From assembly GCA_900073065.1 (NCBI GenBank), contig FJOG01000012.1, positions 649,981 through 713,980 on the forward strand: a stretch of DNA of 64,000 nucleotides, given 5' to 3'. This DNA is from Phialocephala subalpina (taxonomy: Eukaryota; Ascomycota; Leotiomycetes; Helotiales; Mollisiaceae). Positions 9,701 through 21,700 of this stretch are shown in pieces (position 1 is the stretch's first letter; each line of letters begins with the position of its first letter). The notes beneath the pieces are model-generated. The model worked only from the letters and a program-made list of their open reading frames with translations. It was not told the DNA's origin and did not search any database. The position numbers and the translations under genes were made by a program.

Positions 9701-12656
9701 CTCCATCTAGCTTATTTCCACAAGCCTCCATAATGTTGACTGCCAGCTTTAGCATGTTGCCTGCAAAATCGGATGGGATCGGGTTGTAAACGAAAGACGC
9801 TTGGACGAAATCGAAAGCTCTGTCAAGATTCTTCGAAAAGTGGTCGAAAGCGAATTGAAGGTACGGCTGTAGCTCTTTCGCATCGAGCAGCATTCGCAAC
9901 TCCCTCTTTCTCATTTTTGAATGCTCTGAAGCGGCGGCGATTTCTTGGTAGAGTTGTTCTAGTTGAGTCTGCATTAGATTTGGTCGTCCAATACCTGGTA
10001 TTCGTACCACCCTCACGGACGCGTAGTAGGAGAGAAGGAGATCTTCAACAGTCTCGATTCTCTTTCCTCGAGATCGCCATGTTTGAGCATGCTTCTTGCA
10101 TTTCACGTTCGCGTGAATACTGTCCTTGACGGCATTCATCAGCCACTCCGTTGCGTGTACTGGATTCCACTGTTCAGCATCGATGCTAAGTTCCGAAGCA
10201 TTGAGGACAAGTATTGCGTGAGGTAAGACAGGCTGATTCGAGGACATCTCCAAGGCTGCGTCGGCCCAGTCTATGAGCTTCTCGATGACGGCTTCAATGA
10301 CTCTCGGGTTCTTCAGAACAAAGACGACCACATCAGAGAATGTGTAGAGCAGCCGGGGGTACAATTGCGTAACGGCAAATTCTCTCGTCTGCTTCTCTGG
10401 CGTGTCAGCCCATAGGATCTCTCTTTCTGTCGAATGAGGCATGTTCTGGCACAGCCTATCAAATGCCGAGTTTGTTCGCTGATGGCCTTTGTTCCCATTA
10501 AGGCGCTTCATCATCGTTGATCTGGCTCCTTTAGGTTCTCGCTCCCCACCAGCAAGACCCTCACAATCAGCATAAAGAATAGGTCCTTCTGATAGGAAAG
10601 TCTTGGGGTCGACGTAAAGATGAACATCTCCACTTGTTGGTACATCTTGATGACGAATTGAGCCAACGACTGGAGTTTGATGCTTGCGCTTTCCTGTCTC
10701 GTTAAGCTCAATCAACACCTTGATAAGAGTACTTTTTCCAGCTCCTGTGAAAATAGTCAATATTCAATTGCCGGCTTCAATACAGGAAGGAATGCCTACC
10801 AGTTTCGCCAACGAAGGAGACCAACCCTGGAAACCTATGGCCCGGCCTCGGCCCAAGCTGCTTCGAAATTTCATTAATAATATCCGCATACCTTCCATAA
10901 TCACAAAAAATAGAATCCCCAGCTTCATCCTTCACAACACCAAACCACGTCGTGTCCTGATCATTTCCAAACAGCTCATCTTGCTCGATATCACTTGGTG
11001 CCGCCTCCAAAGTAGCACGAAGCCTGCTCGCTACTTTCTCATCTGTTTTCTCATGAGGTACACCACCTCCCACAAGTTAGCACTATAAAAGCTGGAGAAA
11101 AAAAAGAAAAAAAATTTGATAGCAACTCTCGGGGTTGGCGGTTGTCTCAAGTGTCGCATCCGCTTGTAATTCCGTTTGCAGCTCCTAAGACAACCCCCAA
11201 CCCTGGGAGTTTTCATACAAAAAAGTAGCATTTTGGGTGGGAATAAGTGGCTTTTTACCTGGGCCTAGTTTTCCCGACTTATGAGGTCCTACTCGGTCCC
11301 AGCATCTGGTACAGTAAGCTGTGTCACACACGTTGCAATAGAAGCAAGATTCGAACTCTTCATCGCACTGTCCACATCTGTGTTTGGGATCAGGTTCGGG
11401 CTCAGGCTCCGGTTCAGGTTCAGGTTCCGGTTCCGGCTGCGGTTCTGGTTCCCGTGCTGGCTCTGGTTCTGGTTCAGGCTCAGGTCGAGCAGGAGTCGAA
11501 TACTCTACAGGAGGAGTCGGATAGTCTCTCGGACGGTAGTCCAGATTTTCGTCGGAACGAGTTGGAATTGTTGGATACTCTCTCGGACGGTAGTCTAGAT
11601 TCTCGGCAGGTCGAGCTGGATAGTCTCTCGGACGAACATCCAGTGTTTCCGTAGATCGGCTTGGAAGTATGAATTGCTCAAATGTAGGAGCAGGCGAGGG
11701 AGGCTCCCTCATCCTAGGTTGGCGCTTCACGTAGACCAGCATAGGCGCATCTGGTCCTCTGGTCTCAAGTTGTGCCAACATCCACTCATAGTTTTGATCA
11801 GTCTCCCTCACTTGCAACCTCCTCAGAAACTCTGAAATCTGGTCCTGCTGATCTGGTTCCAACCTCGCCCTGATCTCATCGATTGTTTCCCAATTGGAGT
11901 AACTCAGATTCTCAACTCTCTCAAGAACCTCGTCATGCGTAAGCCGCATAATCGCAACCTGTATCTCGCATATCGGTCCTCCCTCATGTTTCCTCTGACT
12001 CGTTTGCTTCGTGATCGTAAACGCGCGGTATAAAATCGGCGCAGATATTCCCTCAGGACTCCTTCTGCCTCCTACCTCGCTTCTATACGAATGATATGAT
12101 GTTGGCGGAGGTCTACTTTGTCCTCCTCCATGTGAAATCGTGCTGTAAGGATCGGATGGAACTCGTGTTTGTCGCGAATATTGAGGTTCGTTGTTGCCCG
12201 CACTCCCACGATGATACGACCCAGTTGGCTTCCCATATCCATATCCGCCCATACTCTCATTCGATCTCTCCTTCCTCATCTCGTTGTTGAATTCTGGTAC
12301 CGGTGCATCTTCAAGCGCCCACGTCGATCGATTCGATAACTCTCCTCCAGATCCGCCATGCTATTCCCCCATCATTGATCAGCTTTCACTCCAGACCTCA
12401 CTCGGGACAGGAAAGAACTCACAGTGTCCGTAGGCATATACCGATAATCATCACTCGAATTCCACGCATTATAATTCCCCTCCGGCGCAACCACACTCGC
12501 AATCCCACCCGCACGATACAAATCACTCGGCGCAGAACTCCCACTTCCATAACTCCCATTAGAACTCCCAGAACCACCCGGTCGCTGCCCTTTTCGCGAC
12601 CTCGCCATCGACCTTCTGAGCCCCTGCCCCGCGGCTGGTCCCGACATCTCGTTCAT
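6740..12656 (-). CDS. Multidomain GTPase / RING / patatin-like phospholipase
   Basis: Five exons, 12656-12423, 12360-11259, 11066-10800, 10744-7598 and 7548-6740, sum to 5559 nt (1852 residues). Introns are 62, 192, 55 and 49 nt with standard sites. Order of parts: a disordered N-terminus; three YRPRDYP-type repeats and a long Glu-Pro run before a Cys-rich finger (CGQC...CNVC...CTRCW, about residues 405-445); a P-loop GETGAGKST (about 532-540, split by intron 3) with DCEG as likely G3 motif (about 595), resembling GBP/dynamin-type GTPases; a RING-like finger (CFSC...CGHILCTPC, about 1050-1075); then a patatin domain with oxyanion motif DGGGIR (about 1120), nucleophile elbow GTSTGG (about 1155) and a catalytic-Asp candidate in SDASLHHSNP (about 1308; DAS instead of the usual DGG). 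Patatins hydrolyse acyl chains from phospholipids. The C-terminal 270 residues are Pro/Ser-rich. An exon upstream of 12656 is possible. Family and catalytic motifs are seen; an immune or cell-death role is inferred. Confidence 0.8.
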
Positions 12657-13641
12657 GGGCGGCAATCGCGACGGCGTTCTTCTACGATTGGATTAAGGAG
12701 GATTCAGGATGTAGGTACGTCGCAATAAGGAACACAACTTGCCACGAGATCGCATGAGATTAGATTTCAAAGCCTGATCCAGAAGGAAAGATGCGCACGC
12801 AGGTTGCGCTTCCACCAACCAGGCAGGCGGCTGGCGGCTCAATAGTCCATCTCCACCTCTCCCCTCTCTCTCCAAGTCTGTCTCTCAAGGCTGTCACGCG
12901 ATAATGCGCGCAAAAGGGGATAAGAACGCCATGTCTTCTGTGAGCCAATTAGTTTCCTAGATCCGAAGCAGGTGGAACGCCGCCTCGTCTGGCGTGGACC
13001 CAAGAAGTCGCAGAAATAAAGCCTGATTTGGTCTGCTGGTGGGAAACGGGACGATTCGACCCATGTAGAGGGAAATGGCCCCCAACACGGAGCGAAATCT
13101 CGCCGGGGATCGTGCTTCGGGGGACGAGCCTCAAGGTTGTAAGGGGGGGCAGAGAAGGTGCAGTAGTGGACAGACCGATGGGCGGGTGTACGGCAGGGCG
13201 AGAGGTGATTGGTGGTGTCGTACCATGTGCATGCATGTGGCAAGGTTAAAGGGTGGTGTATATATTTTGCGATTTGGGTGATGCGGAGCCTGGTGATGCG
13301 CTGAATTGAAAGATCCTCAAAGAAAGAACATTGCTCGGAACCATACATAAACTGAACAAAAATATACTCACTCTGTCCACTCGGACATCTTCTCATCTCA
13401 CAACATGATCAAGAACACCAAACTCGGAATCAGCTCATAGAATCATGCATCCTATCTCATCGATTTCCTCTTGCCTGCTCGATACTACAAGCAAGTAAGC
13501 TTCTACTCTCTTCTTCTCTTCTACTTTACTGCTATAAACATATATTGTATATTATCTTTTTTGTCAGCCTACTCCCTTAAACCTTTCCCCTTCCCTAATC
13601 TCCCCTCACCTCCCACCGCTTTTTTGGTTCCTCAGAACCGA
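12657..13641. other. Spacer: patatin-gene promoter / C2H2-gene 3' region
   Basis: No supported gene. The right part holds one copy of a diverged direct repeat (separate entry) and a T/C-rich stretch just after the C2H2 stop. A further 5' exon of the patatin gene could lie here, because its frame stays open upstream of ATG 12656 for a few codons. Confidence 0.35.
13440..13620 (+). repeat. Diverged direct repeat, copy 1
   Basis: This stretch aligns by eye to 18095-18285 in the same orientation. Shared blocks include GCATC..ATCTCAT, GC(C/T)(T/C)GCTCGATAC, GGCTTCTAC or AGCTTCTAC, CTTTACT, ATAAACAT or CACAAACAT, and TTGTA(T/C)ATTATCTTTTT(T)GTCA. Identity appears to be roughly 70% over 120-150 bp. 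The two copies flank the C2H2 gene at 13642-17230. Origin unknown: old segmental duplication or transposon end. Confidence 0.55.
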
Positions 13642-16600
13642 TTAGGGAGGGCCATCACCAAAATAAAATTCTGAAACAAAATCGTTTTCTGGACCAATTT
13701 CTCTTTGAAAATCACCCAGATCGAAGAACTCGTCCAAGTGGAAGGGTGGACCATTGCTGCCCCAGAAATCAAGGTCGGGAAATGGGCTTGTAAGAGTTGT
13801 AGGATCTATGTTGAATGGATGCCCAGTGTTCTCAGGGATATGATAGGCATTGTGTGTCTGCTGATCATAATATGTTGGTTGTTGTGGATCTAAGACTTCG
13901 CGGGACCTCGAGTCTTGGTCAAGATGATTTGGATGTGTCTCAGGAGGTGGCTTGGTTATCGTTGAGCTACTTGTCCCAATGTTGGAGTCTTGTGGCAAAG
14001 AGCTTGTAGATAGATTTTCTATGTTCGTCGGATCATCTGAAGCCACTGCGGTGCCCTGACATGTGCATAGACCAATACAGTTGCATGGTCCTCCACTCGA
14101 ATACCCAGAATCCGACGAGCGATTTGCACCCGGTGCCGGTCCAGCGCCGCGAATGTTGGCCTCTAGCGAGGAGCCGAGCATTTGCGAATCTAGCTGAGGT
14201 GGTGGAGGCTGGAGGAACTCAAACACAAAGTTAGAAGAGCTTGCCGAGCCGCTGGCAGCCCCTTCGATAACAGGCGACTGGTCTCGTGCTTCATTTGCAT
14301 TCGGTGAAGTGCTTTCGTTCGTGGCATGCCCAATGGTGGTCTCGCGGAAGGTACGAGACACTTGCTCTTGACATTCTCGAAGAAGGTTTCCGAAGTCGAA
14401 TCCCTGGATCACTGTGGCATTGAAGTGCTGTTCCACTCTAGATCTGAAGAGTTGCGGGAGACGCTCCCGCATATGGTTATCGTAGTCATCCAAGCTTCTA
14501 GAATTTGGAGTTATAGCCCTTTCCTCTCTTGGCGCTTCGAAATCTGATGCACATCAGTACGAGAGTAAAGAAATGGCGTCTAGAAACTTACATGGCAACG
14601 GGACAGGATATCCCGGAAATAGGACTTTGTAAATATCTCTCCATCTAGATTCATCGCTCTGATTAGGGTAGCTCCTTGTCTTGCGCCGCAACTTGCGTTC
14701 TTGTTCAGTTGTCACACCTTCAGGAGCGGTTCCATCTGTCGCTTCGCAAATGTCGGCCCTTGGGCGATTGGCATGTGCGGTCAACTCGTTAGTGTCTTCG
14801 AAGACCTGCCAGCACCTTCCACAATGCAGTGGTGCCAAGTGTTTCCTATAGAGATGTCCTCTGTACTTGGTTAGTATCGAGCAAACGGTAATTATGAAGA
14901 CAGCCTACTTAACGCGGGCGACCGTCTCCAATGGAGTAAGAGCACACAGTCGATGTCTGACAACGTCATACTTTGTTGGGTTGTGCTTCCGGAAGGGGCA
15001 TGCAAACTTGATGTTCATGCCTGACTCCTTACTCCTCGCTTTCTTCTTGGATGGCCCTTCCCTTTCATCACTCCGGTCCTGTCCCTCGTCGTCCTCGTCG
15101 TCTTCTTGTTTCCTTTTTGAGTTGAATGGCTGACTCGAGGACAACTTGTTTTTGTAAGCCTGCCTTTGAACATCGCTAGCAGACGAAGGAGAACTCCCTC
15201 CAGCACATTGTGTTGTATTGGATGCCCACTCTCAATTGAAAACAACCATGAACTCATCCATGATGCGCTCAATAAGTGCCTCTCGAGTTGAGTTTGTGAT
15301 TGGCAGGTGTTCGAGACGACCATCGTCGCTATACAGTGCCTCGTAAAGATCATCTTCAGTGCCGGACGTTTCAGCTTCAACGCTTTCTTCGGACCACTCA
15401 TCAGTGGCGTAGGCTGCGTCTTCGGCTACCAGCTTTGCATCGTCTAGACTGGATTGATGATCCTCGAATTCTGGCTGAGATGCTGCATCTCCGACTTTCG
15501 ACAAGCCATGATCGAAGCCCGTCATGAGATCAGAGTTCTCAGATAACGTCGATTGTGACTCCGTTCTTACTTGTTCCTGTGGACTGGCTGCCGCATTTTC
15601 TTTGTTGCACAGTAAGCGGTGTTCTGTAAATTCTGCGCTATTGTTGAAATAGCGGTAGCACGTGGAGCATCTTGACAGAGGCTAACGTGATAGCTTTTAT
15701 TATGAGCTTCGAGCTTGTCCTTCCGCGCGAATGCTTTGATAGTGGCGACGCAGTCCGAGCGTGTGCATTTGTACGGTTTTGCAGCATCCCACATTCTTCG
15801 GTGCTGGTTGAGTACATGGCGATTGAGATCAGTTTTATTAAGGAATGGTGCAGCACTACACCCGCGAACTGTACAAAATATCGCGTTTGGGTGAACAGAC
15901 TTCAGGTGAGTTTGCCAACTGTCGGAGGTCGTGAAAACATGATCCTTAGTAGGCCAGGTCCTACAAATATCTAAAGGGCATTGTCTAGGGTGGAAGTTCG
16001 TTTTGGACTGACCCTTGGTCAATTCAGACGGTTGATCGATCGTAGAAGCTTGATAATTTGCAAAGGTAAGCGACGATGGGTCCGGCGACACTCCAGAAGC
16101 CATAGTGCTCTGACTGCGACACCATGCCTCGACGCCTTCAGGATATGATCCAACCTTCCGAGAAGCAGATCTTCCAAGATCTGTAGGATACGGGGGCGGC
16201 GGTGACTCTTCCTTGTCACCATATTGTGAGCCGTAGCCGCTGTCGACCCAAGTTTCATCAGAAATCAACGACCTGGGTGACTCGGGTAGTTGCAATGTTT
16301 CGATGGGCGTTTGTGGTTTGCTGTTGTCTTCGTGGTGGGAGTCCCGTGAAGTGGTTCCGTAATCAGGAAACATATCGTCGAGGAGCCAGTGCTTTTTTCG
16401 CCGGTGCTGGGCAAGTTTGTCGTTGGTAGCGAACCCGTAATAATCATTCCCAATCTGTCGCCCTCGAATACAACCGTCAACCGTACACAGAAATTGACCA
16501 TGATATTCGAGTATGTGTTTCGTTCTCTTATCAATTCGATTGAGGTTCTCTTTCCCAGGACATCCTGGCTTGCCACACAAACGTGGAGGTAGATGTTTAA

Positions 16601-17230
16601 TCAGTGAATGCCGATTGAGGTCTGCTTGACTCCCAAATGGCTTAGGATTCGGACCTCCACGACGAATCTTGCAATCCTCTCGTTCACAATAGAAGGCCTT
16701 CTGATGCACGATTCGGACGTGATCAAGCCAAATATTCAGAGTATCGAAAGTGCACTTAGTCTGGCACCCTGTCCATGGACATTTGGCGGCAATCCAGCGA
16801 GATGGGCCTTCGTGATCTCTGAGAACGTGGACTAGCAAGTCGTCCAACGTGTCGTAAACCGGGTCCGAGACTTGAACTGTCCGTAGATCGTTACATTGAT
16901 AGCAAGGTGACGGAACGTATGGGAGGTCTGAAAGAGGAGACGAAGGTCCGTAAACGGCCTGGTGAGGCGAGTCGTCTGCTTGAAACAGTGCAGAAAAAGA
17001 ATTACTCGCTGAGCTGTAATGCGTGTGAGTGAATGGTTATATATCATTGAATCTGGTAGGTAGAAAACTCACGGCTCCAAAGTCTCCGTCTGTTCAGAGT
17101 GTGCCATCAACTTGAATGATGTCGTGCCTTCGCTCTTGCGTTGGCGCCGGATAGGTCCAGAATTACCGCCATAGCCTTCCGCAATGTCGCAACTCTCATC
17201 CTCCCTAAAACGCCTGGCACCGCGAACCAT
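13642..17230 (-). CDS. C2H2 zinc-finger regulator, copy 1 (with in-frame TGA)
   Basis: Probable exons on the minus strand: 17230-17073, 17013 to about 15650, a middle exon ending 14909, 14860-14592, and 14543-13642. Introns of 59, 48 and 48 nt are clear; the junction near 15650 is unresolved. The N-terminal half has several C2H2 units (CPWTGC, CEREDC, CTVDGC, CTRSDC with H-x3-5-H partners), and the C-terminal half has the fungal module FACPFRKHNPTKYD...VARVKGHLYRKH...CGRCWQVF followed by WRDIYKVLFPG. It ends in a Ser/Pro-rich tail with NRSSDSGYSSG and CNCIGLCTCQ. Such proteins are predicted nuclear DNA-binding regulators; the target is unknown. A basic KKKARSK stretch could be a nuclear signal. 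In the frame joining both halves, TGA at 15234-15232 falls where the paralogue at 44809-46794 has Lys, so it may be a point nonsense mutation (CGA or AGA to TGA) or an error. The locus may therefore be broken, or encode two proteins. Confidence 0.55.
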
Positions 17231-18782
17231 GTTGAAATGAGGATCAATAAAAGACCCTCTGAGAATCCCTAAGATTGAGATTGTTCAGTCAGAGATCTGT
17301 TCGGAGGGGAAGTGCGATGAAGGACAGAGAATTTCACGAGGGGAGTTGCGACAAAACAGTTCAGGTGGGAAAGTGGCTTGCATTAGAGCTCTGGCCCATT
17401 GGCTGCCTTATGGTTCGCACTTCTTAGCAACGCACAGCTGTGCGATGCTTCCTCATTTGTCGAAAGAATGCTTAGTCAGTCTCGTTGACGCCATATCATA
17501 CTTTCTTTTTCTCGCACAGAAGATTGAGGGGGCAAAAATAGGATTTCTGACTAGCTAAGACTCTAAGAGGGAGAGTAGTAGAAGTCAATGCAAAAGTATG
17601 ACTGAACTCTACTGGTGGTCATATGGAGAGAAAAGAAGAAAAAATAAAGAATCTCAAGGACTCGCTACAAAATCCCCTCGAGGCTGAAACTTAGAATATA
17701 TACAGAGTAGGGTAAAAAAACAAATACAGTAATCGTCAATGCTTCTAATCCTTTAGATTCCTGTTGGACGATTAGATTGATATGAAGCAGAAAAGCCTCA
17801 AAACACCCTCCCCGGTCGCAGCAGAGGAACGGACTTTGAGCTGCTTGCAGAAGCATGAATATGTACCAAAAGACGATGAATGGTGAGAGCAACTCGAAAG
17901 TTTGAGCACCGGGATATGCGACGGGCCCAGGCTCAAAGTTCAGGTATCTCTCAACCAACACCAAGACATCTCAAAACCACTCAAAGCAAGGAACATAGAA
18001 AAGTCAATCCACTTGGAAGATTTCCCCAACCCCTCTGCTCACGAGGTACCACGAACCACAAGTCACAAAAGTCCCAAGTCCATACAGTCATTCGGCTCAA
18101 GGAGTCGTGCATCTCATCTCATTGCTTCCCTCACGCCCGCTCGATACCATGCGCAGGAAGGCTTCTACCCTCATCCTCTCCTCACTTTACTACCACAAAC
18201 ATAGTTATTGTACATTATCTTTTTGTCATCCCCCTCTCTCTAACCCACATCCCCTTTCTTCCCCTCACCTCTACCCCTCTCTGATCCCTAATAAAAAGTT
18301 TGAAGAAAAAGGTAAAACTCCACCCTATCCCATAATCATCATTTGTATGTGTGTCCCAACACGGCGCAACACAAACAGTACAAACGAACAAATAATCAAA
18401 GTCATCCAACACCATCATAATACTCTCATCGAGACCCGACTCTCCAGCACGGACATGAATAGAAAAAAAGACATAAGAAATTAAGTTTAACAACGCCTTT
18501 CCTCAGACGCTAAATCCAATCCAGGTCGGAGGGTCGAGGAAGGGTAAAGTAGTGTAGAAGCGAATGTATCGAAAGTAACAGAATTCGAATCCGAAACCTG
18601 AACGAGATGGTTTGATGGAATCCCTGAACGCCATTGAAGAACATTCCGCGAAACGAAAGTAATATGCAATGAAAGACCAAGCCGCCATGATCCAGAACAA
18701 TTCGTGAGCGTGTATATGCAATTATCCCTCTGTTGTGAGAAGATAATGTCGTAGGTGGTCAGTCGCTGGTGTTGCGCCGAGA
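17231..18782. other. Spacer between C2H2 gene and kelch gene
   Basis: No supported gene. It contains the C2H2 promoter, the second copy of the diverged direct repeat near 18.1-18.3 kb, and the 3' region of the kelch gene. Short open frames on both strands are rich in Thr/Ser/Pro and look incidental. Confidence 0.35.
18095..18285 (+). repeat. Diverged direct repeat, copy 2
   Basis: Partner of 13440-13620, about 4.66 kb away in direct orientation on the other side of the C2H2 gene. The best-kept block is CACAAACATAGTTATTGTACATTATCTTTTTGTC against the corresponding stretch in copy 1, given here only in part. Confidence 0.55.
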
Positions 18783-21700
18783 TTAGATCAAGTTGACCTG
18801 GCTCTTGTTCGCTCCGCCAACACCGACATCCTTTCCACTGGGACTCATCTCTCTCTTGCCACCAGTAGGACTGATCGCGCTCTCACTGCCCTTTCTACTC
18901 TTCGCGACCTCCTCTTCCTCATCAAGTCGCTTCCTCCAGTCGGCAAGGCTACCACTCAGGCCGTCCCCTACATTCGAAGCGCCCAAGCCCCCGTCGATCC
19001 CTCGTGTTGTAGCACGATCTTCGAAGTCGAAGGCGTTGCTGAGTCGATAATTTTTGTTGGTGTTCTCCCAATGCGAGCGGAGAGTCTCGAGCTCGTTCGC
19101 AAGACTATCGAGGGCCATCGAATTCCTGTTACCACCATCGTACAAGGAGGTCTCAGAGACGGAGTCGGCGCCTGAAACAGTGCGTTGATGCGTATTATTG
19201 GCGCTAGCACCTTCAACTTGCCTTGACTGACGGCGGTAGTTGTCGACAGAGGACTCAACCTGGTCCAACAGCAGTGAGACCTTTTGCTCAGCATCCTGAG
19301 CTCTGCGTTCTAGAAGGGCATTCTCCTGTTGTAATTGTGCCAAATCCGACTGGGACTTCTGAGTTGACGATGTCAGTTGCCTCTGTACCGACTCATGATT
19401 TTGTCTGAGATCATCATGTCTCTGTTGTGACAACGCCAATTCCTTCTTGACTTCGGCAAGCTGTTGCTCCAATTGACCAACCGAAGATTTGGTTTCCGCT
19501 TGAAGCTTCTCGATTTGGTTCGTTAAAGAAGCACGTTCTTCCTCCCATCCACCTGGGGCCGCTAGGGCGGCTCCCTTTTCTTCCGACTCCACAAGTTGCT
19601 CCTTCAGACGTGTGTTGTCCGACTTGTACTTTGCCAACTCGTCCTTCATGCGCTTGAGCATCTTCTCGGTACCCTTGACGTAGTGAACAGCTGATTGATA
19701 ATCACTCTCAAGTTGGCTGAGCTTTTCTCTATAAACAGCTTCAGATTCTTGTTGCTGGGCGTCGAAGGTCTGCCTGGTTTCTTGATGAGCTTGTACACTA
19801 GCAGCCAGCTGTCCTTCCAATTCGCGAAGTCGAGAAATGTCAGGAGTGGTAGTGCCATTTGGACTGGACAAACCACGTGCTCTTGATGCACTTGAAGGGC
19901 TGATGCCTCGCTCGCCGAGAATCTCTTTGAGAGTGTTGTGCTGAACATGAACCGCATTTGCCTCAAGCTGTTGGTTAGCAAGCTGGTACTGCAGATCCGA
20001 ATTTCTGGCTTGCATGGTCTGCACCTCTCGCATCGTAGACTGGAGCTGCTTGCGAATAGACATGCCTTCTCGGCTAGCTTGTTCTTGGTAAGCCTCGAGA
20101 CCGGCAATACGTTCTTCTGCGCTACGCAGTTTCTCTGATGCGGTATCAGCCGCCGCTTGATACTTCCGGACGAGAGCATTGGCAGCAGTTGCTTGAGCTT
20201 GGAGGGCCTTGGTTCGGTCGTCATTCGAAGAAGAGTTTGCACCAACGTCACGAGCAGCAACCCTGTCAAGACCCGAAAGAACGGCTTGTCGGTGAGTGCG
20301 AGCCTCATTTGCGTGTTGCTCTGCGAGCTCTTCGGCATCTCGTAGTCGTCGAGTCGCCATCTCGAGTTCCGTTGTTCTGCTTTCATGTTCGGCCCTGAGT
20401 TGTGAAAGCTTCGTCTCGAGTTTTTCTCGCTGCGAACGTTCCTCATCAAGCTTCCGCTCCAGAAGATTCTTCATGTCGGTAGTAGATGTCATGGCTTCAC
20501 GAAGTGAGGCAAAGGTGTCACTATGGTCCTTGCTTGATCCTACTGCTTCTTTGTACTTGACCTCCAACTCGTCCTTGTCAGCCTGAATGAGTTGCGCAGC
20601 GGAGACGGCTTCGGCACAGACGATGGCTTCCTCTCTCGCTTTGATCTGGAATTCGTGCAATTCGGCTTTTAACCGTTCGACTTCAGATGAGTTCTGCTGC
20701 TTATAAGCTTCGAGCTGGGCCATGCGAGTTTGGACACTGTTAGAGACGTCCTCAGCCAAGGTTCGACTACGCTTCTCAGCTTCCAGTTCAGATGTCAACA
20801 TCTCGACCTTGTTCTTCAGATCGCGCTGTTCAGCTAGGGCAGTGGCAAGTTTCCTGCTAATATCCGTCGATCTGTCATTTGACATGCTTCCAAGATCGCG
20901 AGCATCAACGTCGGGCTGAGGGGTACTGCTTTGGCTACCGCTATGCGCAGCGAGTCTGGCCTTGGCGTAGACAGCTTCACTAATAGCAGCATCTCTCTGC
21001 TTCTCAACTTCTGCAATCTGCCTTGCAGCAAGAACTGCCTGCTTGTCTATTGATCCTTGGACATTCGAAAGCTCGGTCTTCATAGCAATCAAGGCTTCGA
21101 TCAATGGCTTGTCGTCGTCATCGAACGATTCAGCTGCTCTCTGGTCCAGGATTGGGCTACTTGATGGATTCGGTGTATAGCCAGCTTTTCGTGCAAGCTC
21201 CAACTCTGATGCTAACCACGCGTTGCGGCTCTTTGCCATATCCAATTCCTTCAAGATGGCGACAGTTTGAGAGTTTCGCGCAGATCCCTTCCGTGCTAAT
21301 GGATTGCTTGTTTGCCGTGATGGCCCACTTGGAGGTGGTGATGTCTGGCGGGCATTGGTGACGTTCCGTAATGAAGACTGTTCACTTGTGCTGTCTATTG
21401 AGTTGTTTTGGCGACCTTGCCTACTCTTTGACGAAGAACGAGTTGACCCACCGCCTGCAGTGTTCATACTTACAGGTGGTCCATTCTCATTTGAGACTGG
21501 TTTCGATACCTGAGCTTGTGTTGGTGTACGGCGTCCATTTGTGGTTGTAGTAGGACTTTCTCTCGTCTTAGGGCTTTCTCTTGGACCGGGTGACATGGTT
21601 CGGTTCTGGGAAGGAGCAGCCACATTATCAAGAACCGGATTCCGCACGGCCGTGTCGATTGCTGGACCGAAACCCCTGTCCGGCTTTGCTTGAGGCTTTC

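Noticed and set aside
15232..15234. Selenocysteine readthrough of TGA in the C2H2 gene
   Set aside because: Ascomycetes lack selenocysteine insertion machinery as far as known; a point mutation is simpler.
19646..20449. 267-codon minus frame inside the kelch coiled-coil region
   Set aside because: Out-of-frame shadow of the long coiled-coil exon.
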